From: Citrus sinensis
Taxonomy: Eukaryota > Streptophyta > Magnoliopsida > Sapindales > Rutaceae
NCBI RefSeq assembly: GCF_022201045.2
Contig: NC_068558.1
Span: 50,819,501-50,883,500 of the forward strand
Direction: 5' to 3'
DNA length: 64,000 nt
Shown here one piece after another: positions 32,383-44,937 of this stretch. The position numbers and the translations under genes are program-made. Below the pieces are notes generated by a model, which saw nothing but the letters and a program-made list of their open reading frames with translations, had not been told where the DNA came from and did no database searches. Within the stretch, counting starts at the first letter, position 1; each line of letters opens with the position of its first letter.

Positions 32383-33944
32383 ATGGGAGGCAAAGGAAGG
32401 AGAAGAAGAGAGAAGAACTACTTAGCAGCTCATGGAGGTCCCGCCAGGCTCCCGCCGCCACCTGATCCCTCACAAGTCGACGCTTTGCCCTCTAAACTTC
32501 GCAAACTCATTTCCTTCACGTCGACTCTTGACGGTATGTTTTCATTTAGCTCTTTCCCTTTCTCCTTAAACATTTAAAACCGTCTTTATTATTCACTTAT
32601 TCATATAACTTTTTTTTTCTTTTAAAAGGTTCTGATAAAATTGCAAAGAACGGTCCGGACGAGAAGAGAAATTCTGAAGAACATGCTGATGCTAGAAAAG
32701 TTAGTTTCTTGCACGACATCCTTTTTTAAAGTTTCTGGATACTACTCCTGAAATTATTAGTTAATTTTCTCATGATGTTGTGTAATGTTTGTAGAAACAC
32801 GACGGAGAGAATGAATCGAAGAGAGAATCAATTGGGATTAAAAATGGAGGCGATGATGAGATGCGGCGTATAGAGAGTGGTGATGAAATTTTGCTTAATC
32901 ATAAAACGGATAAGAGAAAGAAAAAAAGAAAGCGGAAGGAGGTAAAGGACCTGCGATTTCTGGCATTAGAGAACTCGGGCACCCATTCAAAAAGAAAAGA
33001 GCGCAAGAAAAAGTAAGCATTTGTTGGGTCTTTATTTTATTTGGACTTTTTATGGCTATGGGGTTATACCTAACATTGTGTGGAGATCAATTGCATCTCT
33101 AGTAGTTTGCAGGATATCAGAATTAATTTGAGCGTTTATAGTCTGAAACTTGAATTTGAGAAGAGAACCATGGCAGTGTCATGAGAGAGACGAATGTGGG
33201 TGTACAATGCTCTATCAATTACACCATCTGTATGTGCATGCATATTATTTAGCTCAATACTGAGTGAAAATTGAATTATATAATTTCATCTGTTGTAAAG
33301 CTTGATAATTGCCACCATCTTTATGTGGGATCAATATCAGAAACCAAGTCGAGGAGGTTCGGTTCCATATAACCAAATGAAATATGAGATTTGAGAGTTA
33401 ACTGAGCCAAGTTGTATGGGAGAACCTCCCACCCCTGTTTCAAAGCTAATCAAGATTATTTCTTTATTTAGCAAATATAATCAATTAGTTAGATGGACGA
33501 GTGAATGTAGAAGTGGTTTTATCTGGTGCAAATGATGGTGTAGCAAATGCATACTGCATTTGTCAAATAATTGATGATTATGTCTCAATTCATGTAGGTA
33601 TGTGGAAGCAAAGAAGAAGAGACACAAGAAAGCTAAAACAGAAGAGGATTTGGACTTTCCTGGATGTGAAAAAATAAAGTTTGGGGACGTGGTTGAAGCT
33701 CCACCAAAATTGGTAACAGTTCCTAAGGTAGCGTCATTGATATTCGATTTACATATATATATGAGTAATAATGTTTCAGTTAAACTAAGAAGTTCTCCAT
33801 TTTTCTTTCTTTCAGGCATTGAAGACTGATGCCTCGAAGGAGAGGCTACGTTTGCAGGCAATAGAGGCTTACAGGAACCGAAAAGGATGGACCTCAAGAC
33901 CTGGCCTCCAGCTTCCTCCTGTATCTACATCACCATCGTTGTAG
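32383..33944 (+). CDS. Lysine-rich coiled-coil protein (CCDC137-like, probably nucleolar)
   Basis: Five exons, 32383-32533, 32629-32699, 32795-33012, 33598-33727 and 33816-33944, give 232 residues. The start is MGGKGRRRREKNY; an in-frame TTG upstream is not used. The N-terminus is basic with PPPPDPSQVDALPSKLR. The centre is strongly charged with KRKKKRKRKE and KRKERKKK clusters, typical of nuclear/nucleolar localisation. The conserved C-terminal part reads KIKFGDVVEAPPKL and then ERLRLQAIEAYRNRKGW. The FG-D/E-V-x-x-PP motif recalls animal CCDC137, so this may be its plant counterpart; that link is inference. It sits where Arabidopsis has the coiled-coil gene At2g45520 next to CYP704 and BCHC genes. 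Function is not known from the sequence. Confidence 0.85.
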
Positions 33945-35484
33945 TTGATTTCTACTTAAAGCATATGCCAACTGAGTTGATCATTTTTTCCCCTCTTCTT
34001 GTATGACTCGATGCTATCATTTGTAAGACTATTTGTGGTTGATGGCTAACATTGCCTCTTCAATTTTGTTATCCAGCTGGAAAAAGAAAAATGAAATGAT
34101 AAATTTATTTTAGTCAAAGACAGAGAATAGTAGACGTGAGAAATTCAGAATTACTGTGATGTATATTCAGCTTGAGCAAAGGCAATCAAACAGAAAGTTA
34201 TTTCGCACATTTGTCTTTATGATTCTAGTGTGCTGCAGAATGGAGTGAAGAAGTATTTTCATTTCTAATGCGGTAGGGAGGTCCGGAAATTTCTCAGTTT
34301 AGTATTAACCAAGTTGTACCAGTTTCCTGATGCAAGATATATGGTGTGTGCAATTTCTAATGTTATGGGTGTCAATGTGAAAGTGTATACAGTAAATAAT
34401 ATATTAGTGAGTATTCAAATCGTCTCCACAGGGATTGTTGTTATCAGACTTATTATAGCAATTTTAACGGTACAATTTTGTTTTAATTGATAATAAGGCA
34501 ACTAATAAAATTAATAAACTAATAAAAAATATAATAAATAAAAAATGTAGTAAAGAAAATTATAAAACCAATGGGAATAAGAAATTACAAAACCAATTGA
34601 AATAAAGTAGTTGAGTGAATAAACTATTTTTTATTACATTGACTATTTTTTTTATTACAGTACTGTTGTTACATCATCTACTACAGTACTGAATAGAATC
34701 ATGCATCATCAGCTATCGTTTGTTGAATATCTTATATTTAATACAACCTAATAGTAACCAATTATTACATCAATATTAAATAGCATTTAACGATTTAGGT
34801 TCCATTTATCCGACAAGGTAAATCCTTATGTCTAGTTCATCATTAATTTTAGATTAAGCATAATTATATTTAAATTGAGATTTACTCAACTTAAAAAACC
34901 AATCATCAAATACATCCTCATAAATAAATAGAAAATAAGAAAAGAATAAGAAGAATTGATTTTTTATTAATCTCTGTGATTTCTCCCGGCCTTCAATCTA
35001 CCTCTTGATTTATGTTTTTTCTTGTGTTTTTCTCTGCGGTTTTTCCCTTGGGTGACGACTCTCCATTTTTCTTTGTATGTGTACTCCTTTTATAACTTAG
35101 AATTAGAACAACTGGAAGTTTAGGGCATGTTTCTTCCATTTTTGAAAACTTCAAATCGCAATCTTCTAAATATCTCGCACAAAATCTTCTTTGTCAATGC
35201 TCCAAGATTGCTACAGCACAGTGCTATAGCATCGACGCGACAACAACAACAACTACATCTTACTTAAAATTAAAGCTTCCGGTCATAAACAATTATGCAT
35301 ATAATTTAAAAACAAATTATTCTAAAACAAATTAAATTTATTAAAAATAAACTAAAATAGATGTTCATGCAAAATATAAATAAAATACAATAAAAGCATA
35401 TCATTTACTCTCTAGGTATTGCTGATTTAAGTATAAAAGTGAAATGATAACTCTCATTTTATAGAATTACAAGATAAAACTTTA
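33945..35484. other. Intergenic, AT-rich; probable transposon remnant at about 34365-35330
   Basis: Between the convergent coiled-coil and P450 genes. Up to about 34350 it is 3' flank. Beyond that the base composition becomes very AT-rich, with a CGTCTCCACAGGGATT segment and a GCTACAGCACAGTGCTATAGC near-palindrome at about 35212. No protein similarity was recognised and no ends could be fixed. Confidence 0.4.
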
Positions 35485-37474
35485 TCATCTGTGGAAGACA
35501 CGAACATGGAGGCCTCCGTCAATGTGAAGATTAATCATTGTCCTGTAATTGACAGTTTCACTGACATTTCTCAATCTGAATTTGAAACAGCTTAACAGGA
35601 CAGCTGAGTATATCTTCATCTGCCTATAGGCAAATTCCTTTCCCAGACAAATTCTTGGACCTGCCTGTTTTGCAGCAAAAATTTGAATTTAGGTTATACA
35701 ACTCCAAAAGCATTTTGAAAATTGTTTTATCAGCAATCTACTTACTGTACTTACCTGGAAAGCTGTAAACTTGAAAGGGCTTTCTTTCTGAAATATACCA
35801 TTCTCATCAAGCCATCTCTCCGGCTTGAATTCCTCTGCGTCATCACCCCAAATGAATTTCATCCTGCCCATTGCATAAGCTTGGTAACAAACCATATCGC
35901 CTTTTCTAACACTAAATCCATCTGGTAGAGTATCATCAGAGAAGCACATCTTAGCATCCTGCAAGCAACCCAAAAAAAAAAAAGATCAATCAATAGCAAA
36001 AATCACGAGGCATTTACAAGTTTACATGGTAATAGCTCAAAGGGATCACAATATTATTTACCACCGGAACTGCAGGATAAAGTCTGAGAGTTTCAGTGAT
36101 TGCTGCATGCAGATAATGCATCTTTTCTAGAGCTTCTTCACTAATACAGCCTGCTACCTTCAAAAAGTCTGAAATGTCCTTAGCACCTGTTGCCTCCTTC
36201 ACTTCTTGTACAATCTTTTCCTGCACCGCAGGATGCTTACAAAGCATGTAAATAAACCAGGAAAGTGTTGCTGCTGTTGTGTCTTTGCCAGCAATTACAA
36301 AGTTTAAAATTATATCGCGTAGATACTTGGGATCAGTCACTTGCAGAAACCTTGATAAAATGTCTTCTTTCTTCATCTGCATGGCTCACCGATTTAACAT
36401 ATTCATATCAATCATATCACCGCTCTACACTTTTAACATGTAAAATAGAAAGTAAGCTCGTAAAGTATTTGACTTACAGAAGTATATTCCTCTTGAAAGT
36501 CGTGCATTTGATCAGTCTTCTTACGAATTATTTTGTACACAAAAGTATCAATCACTTCTATTCTTTGCTTTAACCTCGCTTCTGATCCGATATTCAATAA
36601 CTTTTTGATCTTCCAAAAGATATCAACATAGCGCCACAGGGTCATCGCACTTGCATCATCAAAAGCACTGCTGAAACGGGTACCTTCTTCATTTGATCCG
36701 CACACGCTGTCTAGTTCAACTCCAAACGCCACTTTAAATATCGAATCTAAGGTTGATTTCATAAACAAGTCCTATGAAAACAAGTTGCTATACATTCAAT
36801 TTACTTGTCAACGCCAAACGAAATTTTTCTTTCTATGAAACATTAATTAAACTCACTTGAATGTCCAATATCTTGTCGGAATTTGCAGCTTCAGAAAGTA
36901 GTTGAGCAAGCTTTGCCGCATTTTTTCTAAAGGCCGCGCTGCTAAAATCTCTGAGCACCTTTGTTGAGAACTCGTGGCTTGATATCTTTCTCTGTTCTCG
37001 CCACTTTTCGCCGTCAACAGTAAAAATCCCATCACCAAGTAAATCCTTGAGGATGCTGTAATTGTAACTTCCCTGCACAAGTTAAAGACCCAGAAAAACT
37101 TTCCTTCAAATAACTTAGAATACTAATAATATTCTATTTAAATATTAATATTGGATCGTAGGACGTACCTTGCCATAATTATCAAAATTTGTTTTAAGCA
37201 TGTATTCAACGTTGGCCGGGTCGGAACTGTAAACTTCACTTCTAAAAGGGCCCAGCAGTCTGTAAGTCCCATGCTTGGCAGCAAGATCTGTCATGTAATG
37301 GTGTAATCTATTGAAATTTAGTAGCTGGTTAAACACTGTCCCGCCAATCGGATGGTACTTCTTTTGTTTATTGCCACTCTTTTGCGTCAGTGTTTTTGTG
37401 ACGATTTGAACAACAAGAATTGCAAGAGCAATAGCTAAGGCTTTGAACGAGAAAGGGATTGAGAGGAAATCCAT
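35485..37474 (-). CDS. Cytochrome P450, CYP704 family (copy A)
   Basis: Six exons on the minus strand: 37169-37474, 36857-37072, 36478-36771, 36062-36376, 35755-35958 and 35485-35664, all in phase, giving 504 residues, normal for a microsomal plant P450. An N-terminal membrane anchor is followed by YHPIGGTVFNQLLNFNRLH. The I-helix reads AGKDTTAAT (oxygen activation) at about 301-309, the K-helix ExxR is ETLR, then PERW, and the heme loop [10 protein letters not shown] has its cysteine ligand at 451. CYP704 enzymes of the CYP86 clan omega-hydroxylate fatty acids, for example in cutin, sporopollenin or oxylipin metabolism. A/C subfamily and substrate cannot be decided here. It is the downstream member of a tandem pair. 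Confidence 0.93.
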
Positions 37475-38411
37475 GGAATTATCACTCCCTCTTTTTTTTT
37501 TTTTTTTTTGTTGGTTCTGTTTTCTTCCTCAGTGTCAGTCAGTGAAGACGGAAGGTGGCTTTTGTTTCCTTTGTAGTCGACGAGTCTGTGCTAACATATG
37601 TGGTCCATATTGTAAGATAAGATATCATATTCAACTCCGTTGCACTACGTGCAACGATTATCTCACCATTTAAATATGCCTACCAATAAAATCTCTTTTT
37701 TTTACACTATTGTCCATAATATTTATAATTATATAATTACTAACATTAATTTACATTAATTTTTATATAATACTATATAAATATTAATCATCTCAAATAT
37801 TAAAAAATATTAACTTTTTTTAAGAGAAAAAGATTACTTTCACTCAAAATTTAAAAAAAAAAATTAAATTAAACTCTTATAATACAGAATACATCTACAG
37901 AAACTCAAGAAACTCAAACACACTCGTGACAGAGTGGCTCTAGGTGCTGGCCACCAATAAAATCTCTTGGGTGGGTGGAAGAGAGAAAAATGAGTTGCAG
38001 TTGGTTGGGCTTGCTGATGTAACGGCTTGCTTGGGAGGTCCGGTCATCTGGTGGGACCATTCTTGTGATGTACAAAATGAATTTTGACAAACATCGAAAC
38101 ACTAAAAAAATCATATTAATTATGAACAACTTTTTTTTTTTCAAGATATTTTAATTTTTTTATATGTTTTTATCAAAGTTTTGTAACCCAATTCGGATAC
38201 ATAAATATAATTCACATGAATTTTTCTCTTCTTAAACTGCAACTGTGTGGAAGTGTTGAGTCTGCAACTTCAAAAGTCTAGTTCTTGTCTCTTCCAATTT
38301 ATTATTTAAAATGTGAAAACATAAGGTACAGAAATCCCAAGTTTTTGGAGAGCTAGCAGATTAGCATGAGGCATTGGAGATGACATGATGAAATCAACGC
38401 AATACAATTCA
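37475..38411. other. Spacer between the two P450 genes
   Basis: Promoter side of copy A (a T18 run at about 37491 just upstream of the ATG) and the 3' flank of copy B. The phrase CCAATAAAATCTCTT occurs twice (near 37683 and 37955). AT-rich; no gene seen. Confidence 0.6.
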
Positions 38412-40674
38412 TCAAAACTTCCTCGAAATTGCATAAACATGCAGGCCTCCATCCATGTGAAGTGTGAACATGGTCCTGTAAGTAACATCTCTTGTGTCAT
38501 CGGTTAACTTGAAGCGAAAGAAACGAAGAAGAGCCGCTGATACAATCTTCATCTGTCGGTAAGCAAAGTCTTTCCCTAGACAAATTCGGGGACCAGCCTG
38601 CAGATGAAAACAGAAAATTAAAATATTGACGACAATCTGTAACAACTAAATGCCTACCAAACCATAAATTTTTTTAAAAAAAAGAAAAGAAAAGGTGATT
38701 CACTAACATGAAAGGCTATAAATTTGAATGGAGATTCGGGCTGAAAAATTCCGTTTTCCAGCCATCTTTCAGGTCGAAATTCCTCTGCATTTTCTCCCCA
38801 GATAGAAGGCATTCTTCCCATGGCATAGGCCATGTAATACACTCCATCTCCTTTTTTCACTCTATATCCATCCGGTAGAATATCATCTGTCTCTGCACAT
38901 CTCCCATCCTTTTGTTAACAAAAATTGAAATCTTTATAAGTATTTATACATTTATTTTCACCAACAAAAAAAAGCGTTACTTGATTGTAAGATAGAAAAA
39001 AAAAAAAAAAATTAGTCTTGTTTGTAAAATATTGTGTTTACCGAGGGGACTGCAGGGTACAGTCTTAAGGTTTCTGTCAAAGCTGCATGAAGATAATTCA
39101 TTTTCTCAAGTGTTTCATCTGTTAATTTTGCAACGAAGTCATCAATGTTGGTTTCATTCTTTTGACCGCCAGTAACATCTCGTACTTCTTGCTCGATCTT
39201 TTCTTGTATTAAAGGGTTCTTGCAGAGCAGATAGAAGAACCAGGAGAGTGTGCTGGCACTCGTATCTTTGCCAGCAATCATAAAGTTCAAAATTATATCC
39301 CTCAAGTATTGATCGTCCATTTTATCTGGGTCCTTTTCACTTGCCAGTAAGAATCTTGAAAGTATGTCCTCCTTTTCATTCTAAAAACCAAAAACAAAGA
39401 ATAAATTTTCAGTAGTTGATCAAATAAATCGTGATAGGAACCAAAATTGGCAGTGGATATCGATCTCGTATGACTCACGCTATCTTGTTGCATGGCTAAA
39501 AGATTTCTCTTGGTGCTAATAAGATTGTGCACGAAATCATCAATGACTTTGATATTCTTCTTGAGAGAGGCTTCAGACCCGATATTGGAAATCCTTTTCA
39601 GCTTCCAAAATGGATCAACATATCGCCAATAAACCAAAGCATTTGATTCATCAAAGGCCTTCATGAATTCGGTTCCCTCTCCGCTTGACCCATCCAAGCA
39701 ATTCAAATCCACACCAAACCCAACTTTGAATATTGAGTCCAAAGTGCATCGCATCAGCATATCCTATACGCAAAAATAACATTCACTTAGACATGGATAA
39801 CAACATTCAAATCTCAATTTTTTTATATTTTCTCAAGTAAAAAAATAAATACGCCTGTTTGTATCAAATAGATCCATATATACTATGTATATACATAGTA
39901 TCTCCCTCTCCTTTTGAGAGCCCAGTTTACCTTCCGTGATTTCGACCGTCTGAATGTAATAACACGGAACTCAACTAAATAGCATATTTTAAGTCAACGC
40001 AATGCAAATGGCCAAAGTGCAACTTGGATTGGTGACCTATTTGATTGAAAATAAAAAATAATTTCATATTTTATAAAATGTATGTAGTATAAGAATAATT
40101 ATCCGATTTCGACATTGGCTTACTATCGGGCTTTTAGTGTAAGATTACTTACTTGCATATCCAACACCCGACCCGCGACAGCAAACCCCGAAACAACTTT
40201 GACCAGCTTTGCTGCATTTGTTCTAAACACAGCACAACTAAAATCTCTAAGAACTCTGGTAGAAAACTCAAAGCTAGCAAGCTTCCTCTGCTGCCTCCAC
40301 TTATCTCCATCAACTGCAAATATCCCTTGGCCAAAAAGATCCTCCAAAATATCTTGATTATACTCGCCTTTCGAATATTTATCAAACTTTGCTTTTAGCA
40401 CATGCTCTATGTTTCTTATATCTGTTGTGTATATTTCACTCTGCGCAGGACCAAGAAGCCTGAAAGTTGGTTGTTTTTTGGCAACTTCGGTTTGGTAATC
40501 GTAAAGTCTGTTGAAATAGAGGAGCTGGTGAAAAACGGTACCGTTGACTGGTGGATAACTTGGGTCTTTGATAGACTTGCCAGAGTAGATTTTGATGATG
40601 AGCAAAGAAAAAGTTGAAAGGAGACAGAGAAGTGAAAATCCTGTGAAGGCAAAGATGATTAAGAAGATACCCAT
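38412..40674 (-). CDS. Cytochrome P450, CYP704 family (copy B)
   Basis: Five exons on the minus strand: 40153-40674, 39479-39763, 39042-39380, 38708-38908 and 38412-38597, all in phase, 510 residues. An N-terminal anchor rich in Phe and Leu is followed by [20 protein letters not shown]. The I-helix reads AGKDTSAST, the ExxR is ETLR, then PERW, and the heme loop [10 protein letters not shown] has its cysteine at 455. The first exon of 522 bases equals exons 1 plus 2 of copy A (306 + 216), so copy B lacks that intron. Copy A and B are clearly diverged throughout, so the duplication is not recent. The reaction is presumably fatty acid omega-hydroxylation, as for the family. Confidence 0.93.
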
Positions 40675-41240
40675 TTGTTTTTTCTAATTTTAAAACTGTG
40701 AAGATGGAGTTAAGGATGAGTTGTGATCTTGATTACATATGTTCTATATACGTATAATGTTAAAGAAGGCATAGGTTTCATCATTGAAAGTGAAATATTC
40801 AGAGCTGGCGTTACTGGTGACCGCAGCTTTAAATTTATTTAGAATAGTCGTCAGTTTATTCTAAATAGCATTAAACAACGGAAATGACTGTTTATCCCGT
40901 TGGCTGTTTCTATGGTTCCGTCTTGTCCTTGTCATTTCCGTTGTTTTTCCAAGCAAATTGTCCTCATCCTTTCAAGTTTAATGTTCCTCAAAGTCCCAAT
41001 CGTGTAATTCTCCAATGAAACAATTTCATTAATTTTATTGATATAATAAAATGATTTAGAAGAAAAACAAAGGTGGGCACATATTACATACATTTTATAT
41101 TTGTTTTAAAGGTAGGGGGTGGGCAATATATTACATCATAGGTGCAATAACAAATCATTTTACGCCACGGAACTGACATGCTCACGCCTTATTAATTTAG
41201 TGCGTGTACTCAGTGAACGGACATTTGCTGAGAAACCACC
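40675..41240. other. Spacer: P450 B promoter and enone reductase 3' flank
   Basis: No coding similarity. Includes the promoter above and the 3' untranslated region of the oxidoreductase ending at 41241. Confidence 0.6.
40743..40752 (-). promoter_or_regulatory. Probable TATA box of P450 copy B
   Basis: CGTATATAGA on the minus strand lies about 70 bases upstream of the ATG at 40674, a usual TATA-to-start distance with a short leader. Confidence 0.45.
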
Positions 41241-42932
41241 TCAGGAGCAGGTTTCTTCTTGCTCTCGAATGAAGTGACACCAAGTAGATTCGGTGTAAGG
41301 GAAAGCAGAGATGACAACTTTGCCTCTGGCTCTTCCAGTTTCTAGATATCGGAAAGCTTCAATAACATCTTTAAATTTATATGGTCCGGTGGGATCAATC
41401 TGAGCTTTGAGCTTTCCGCTTTCAATGAAAGGCCTGAGCTTCTCTAAAATTTCCCCGGAAACTGTCAAGCTTGAATAAATCGCTCGCGGATGCGACGGAG
41501 GCCATGTTATGTCAACAATTGGTGCATTGTCTTTAGCTACCACAAAAGAATTCTTGCAGTCACCTGAAAACAAAATTAAAAAATGACCCGTATGAATGCT
41601 TTTTTGTTTATAAACCACTTAATGTAGTGTATGTTGAATAGTAAGAAAATTACCAATTGTATCATAGAGGACATCAAATTTCTCCTCAATGTCTTCGTAT
41701 TTGGTCTTTCTATAGTCAATAACTTTATCGGCTCCCAATTCTTTGACAAATTCCACCTTTGGGGTGCTAGTTGTAGCCACAACGTGAGAGGCTCCATAAA
41801 AGTGCTTGGCTAGCTGAATCACTAAAGTTCCAACGCCACCTGCTCCACCAACAATAAAGATTGTTTGGCCAGTTTTGAAACCTGCAGTTTTAAATCCTTC
41901 AATAGCAGTCTGAACTGCTAATGGCAAGCTGGCAGCTTCCTCAAATGAAATGTTTTTGGGTTTTTTTGCAATCAAGCTCTCCTCCACAACTATGAACTCT
42001 GCCAGAGCCCCAAGCTGCTTTAGTTTCCCCTCTGCATTGAAGTCCTGGATGTTGCCGTAGACCTCGTCACCGGTATTGAATTTTGTGACACTCGTACCTT
42101 TTGCTACCACTATACCTGCCATGTCACAGCCAGGAACTGCCTGCAAAAGCACATGTACAGCAGCAGACAATTATTACACAATCTGTTATGTCATTCTCAA
42201 AGTTGTTCACTGGTGTCAAGCTGGAAATAACTCCCCCGAATATTACTTCAGAATAATCCTAAAATGATATGGAAACAAGAACATAAACATAATTAAGAAA
42301 GTATTTTGCAGCTTGTACTGCTTCCCTGCCATCCACCACTCGTATATATTGTTCCTGGAGTTTAAAGTTGCTATTAATGACCAGCCAGAATTAATTCAAA
42401 ATTTAGTCCTTAAGATCCCTCACAGTCAAATAAATTTTATGTACCAAAGTTGACAGGTGTGTCTCTGTGTGTGTGTGTATATATAGGCAATATTTGTCAA
42501 TATGGGTCAAGGTAGTTAATTGAAAGAAGAATTCTCCCATATCCTAAACTGTAAATACTCTTCAGCTTTGACCTGTATAAAAAACAACACTATTCTGTAC
42601 AGTCAGTATATAAAATTCAGAATGCATGCATGATGTCACTTATTATATGATTATACAGAACTATATTCCAGTGCGTGCACAATTAGTTAATGTTAGTGTA
42701 GCATGCATGCACAATTGTAATATTATATAAATGATCTTCTAGATCTACAGCTACTCACAGGAAAGTCAGAAGGGAAGAGGGGTCGTTGGCGGCGCTTGGA
42801 ATCAATAGGATTCAGAGCAGCAGCTCGAACTTGGACGAGTAGTTGGTCGTGCTGGGGAGTAGGAAGCGGGAAGTCCCCCAGTTTGAGAACTTCCTTGGGG
42901 CCGTACTCCTCATAATACCAAGCATTTTGCAT
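41241..42932 (-). CDS. NADPH-dependent enone/quinone oxidoreductase (zinc-free MDR family)
   Basis: Three exons on the minus strand: 42759-42932, 41654-42140 and 41241-41563, in phase, 327 residues. The GroES-like N-terminal domain starts MQNAWYYEEYGPKEVLKLGD, with AALNPIDSKRR and GCDMAGIV. The Rossmann domain has GGAGGVG at 156-162 for NADPH. There are no zinc-ligand cysteines, as in quinone oxidoreductases. It resembles plant 2-methylene-furan-3-one reductases (enone oxidoreductase, e.g. furaneol formation in fruit) and alkenal reductases that detoxify reactive carbonyls. It begins directly with the catalytic part, so it lacks the chloroplast transit peptide found on some relatives and is probably cytosolic. 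Exact substrate is not deducible. The C-terminus beyond about 310 (RGKVVISAFPYTEST...) is slightly longer than the core fold. Confidence 0.92.
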
Positions 42933-42973
42933 GCTTTATGTTTTATGATGCCAGCTACCCATTTCCTAGTTCA

Positions 42974-42983
42974 CTATTTATAA
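42974..42983 (-). promoter_or_regulatory. TATA box of the enone oxidoreductase
   Basis: TTATAAATAG on the minus strand, about 45 bases upstream of the ATG at 42932; a good match to the plant TATA consensus with a short leader. Confidence 0.5.
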
Positions 42984-43008
42984 ACAAATTTAAAACACAC
43001 AGATGAGA

Positions 43009-43032
43009 CAGAGAGAGAGAGAGAGAGAGAGA
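43009..43032. repeat. (GA)n microsatellite
   Basis: About twelve GA units just upstream of the oxidoreductase promoter. Confidence 0.9.
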
Positions 43033-43388
43033 CATGATCATCAAATCACTCAGGCTAAGTCCAGCCAGTTGATGATTCGACTGATGCAACTACCATTAAG
43101 CTAAGCCATTAATGCCGTTGAAATTTTATCTCATCTGGATCTGCAGTAGTATTTGAAACAATCAAGAAAACGAAATCAAATTAATTAATTAAAAGGACTA
43201 TGTAATTGCGTACATGTTGTAATCCGGATCCTCTTTCTTTTCAACATTAGTTGTTTTATTTTAGGAATATGCTAGCGAAATCTTAAGGATTCTCTTGTGA
43301 GAATCGAGATTCTAATCTCTTACACAAATAAAGGGACGTGGTTTTTAAGAAAATGATCTTCTTTTAAATATTCTCTTGTGGAGGCTGT

Positions 43389-44095
43389 TGAAATAAGCTG
43401 CTTGTGATGTGCAGATCAAATAAGATGCTGATTATAAAAGTATAGTACATGCGTTTGGTAAATCATATTACAAAAGTATTGTTGTATTATATAATGACCA
43501 AAATAAACATATTTTTGTAATTGCTTTTTATTTTATGTTTAATAAATTGTTTAGACATATTTTTTCTTAAATATGTAAAATTTACAGTAAAAAAACTCAA
43601 TTAAGAAAAATCTGAAGAACTTCATAATCTGTTCCATAAAATATGATAAAAATTTATACTTTTACATAATCTAAATAAAATAAAAAGTAATATATATTAC
43701 ATTCACACTAATTTTTTTGCAATAAAATTCCTCAAATTTTCCATTTCTTGGGATCCAGAGCCATTAATATTGTGATACTAAATTGTGGTGGTAATTAAAT
43801 TGTGACAATAATATCTAATGGTTTATATATTAGGGTTTATAAATAAGTAAGATATAATTGTCTTTTTATTAAAATACTAGGGTTATAATAGGTATTTTAA
43901 AAAGGCATAGTAGTTTATTGAATAAGTTGCTTATGAAAAACAACCATGTACCTACTTTTAAAAGCTGCTAACGAAATGAAGAAAATTATGAAATAAGATG
44001 CTTTTACAAAATTTACCAAACACTATTTTTATCAAAAATTATGAAATAAGCAGCTTATTAAGTTTCAATCTCAATCCCAAATGGGGCCGATGTTT
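43389..44095. mobile_element. Degraded inverted-repeat element (candidate MITE)
   Basis: Left end has GTTGAAATAAGCTGCTT ... GTTTGGTAAAT; right end, read in reverse, has GAAACTTAATAAGCTGCTT ... GTTTGGTAAAT in the same order. Interior very AT-rich, no frame. Arms have diverged, so limits are approximate. Confidence 0.45.
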
Positions 44096-44700
44096 GTCAT
44101 GAAGCTACTGCCAACCAAACAAAGCCAATCCAATCCATCTGGAAAGCGTAATTTAAGAAGATTACTAATAATAAACACTCAATTTTTCATTCGTTGACTT
44201 GAGTGGTAAAATAGAATTTAGTCTATTCCTTCTCACTAATGCATGTGAGGGATTTTATGTATGTACTGAGGAGTTGTACAACAATCATCACTTCTTTAAT
44301 AATATGCTGTTGCACAACACGTACAATAGGTAGTATCATTTGAAAGCGCGAATATGAAAATAGTGAAGTTTTAACTGCTGTAAATTAGAAGCCAATATGA
44401 AGAGAAAAGGAAAGCGCGAATATTGACTTCTAGCAGCCAATAGCCAGGCATTAATATGAAGAGAAAAGGAAAGGACCGAACTTTTCTGCTATTTTGCTAT
44501 AACTAGGCAAGATGGGATTCAGCAAAGGTATATGAAACGAAATTAGAAAATGATGATGTCATGCTGATATCTATTAATTAATACCTCGTAGTAACTGGAC
44601 TGCCAAAGGTAAATAATTAATTAAACAACTGAATTAAGAGCGAGACCCTACTCTTGAAAGCTCGGGAAAATGGTTGGAACCACCCAGTAAATTAAAGGAG
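44096..44700. other. Intergenic DNA with a local duplication
   Basis: AATATGAAGAGAAAAGGAAAG occurs near 44394 and again near 44454, with AAAGCGCGAATAT also repeated. No gene seen. Confidence 0.55.
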
Positions 44701-44937
44701 CAAACCACTCCTTTTCCTACTGCATGGGAAGGGGATCAAGGGCCGGGAGAAATTCTTTTCTCTAATATTACTATGATGTATTGCTATATGCTACTTTCAA
44801 AAAAAAAAAAAAAAAATTCATAATATGGTAAAAACAATCAACTGATCATCAAGTCGAGATTGATGAATCTAACCACTTTCTAGAAAAGTTAATGAAATTG
44901 AAATGAAGTTTCTTAGAGTGGTGGTGTTGGAGGCCCC

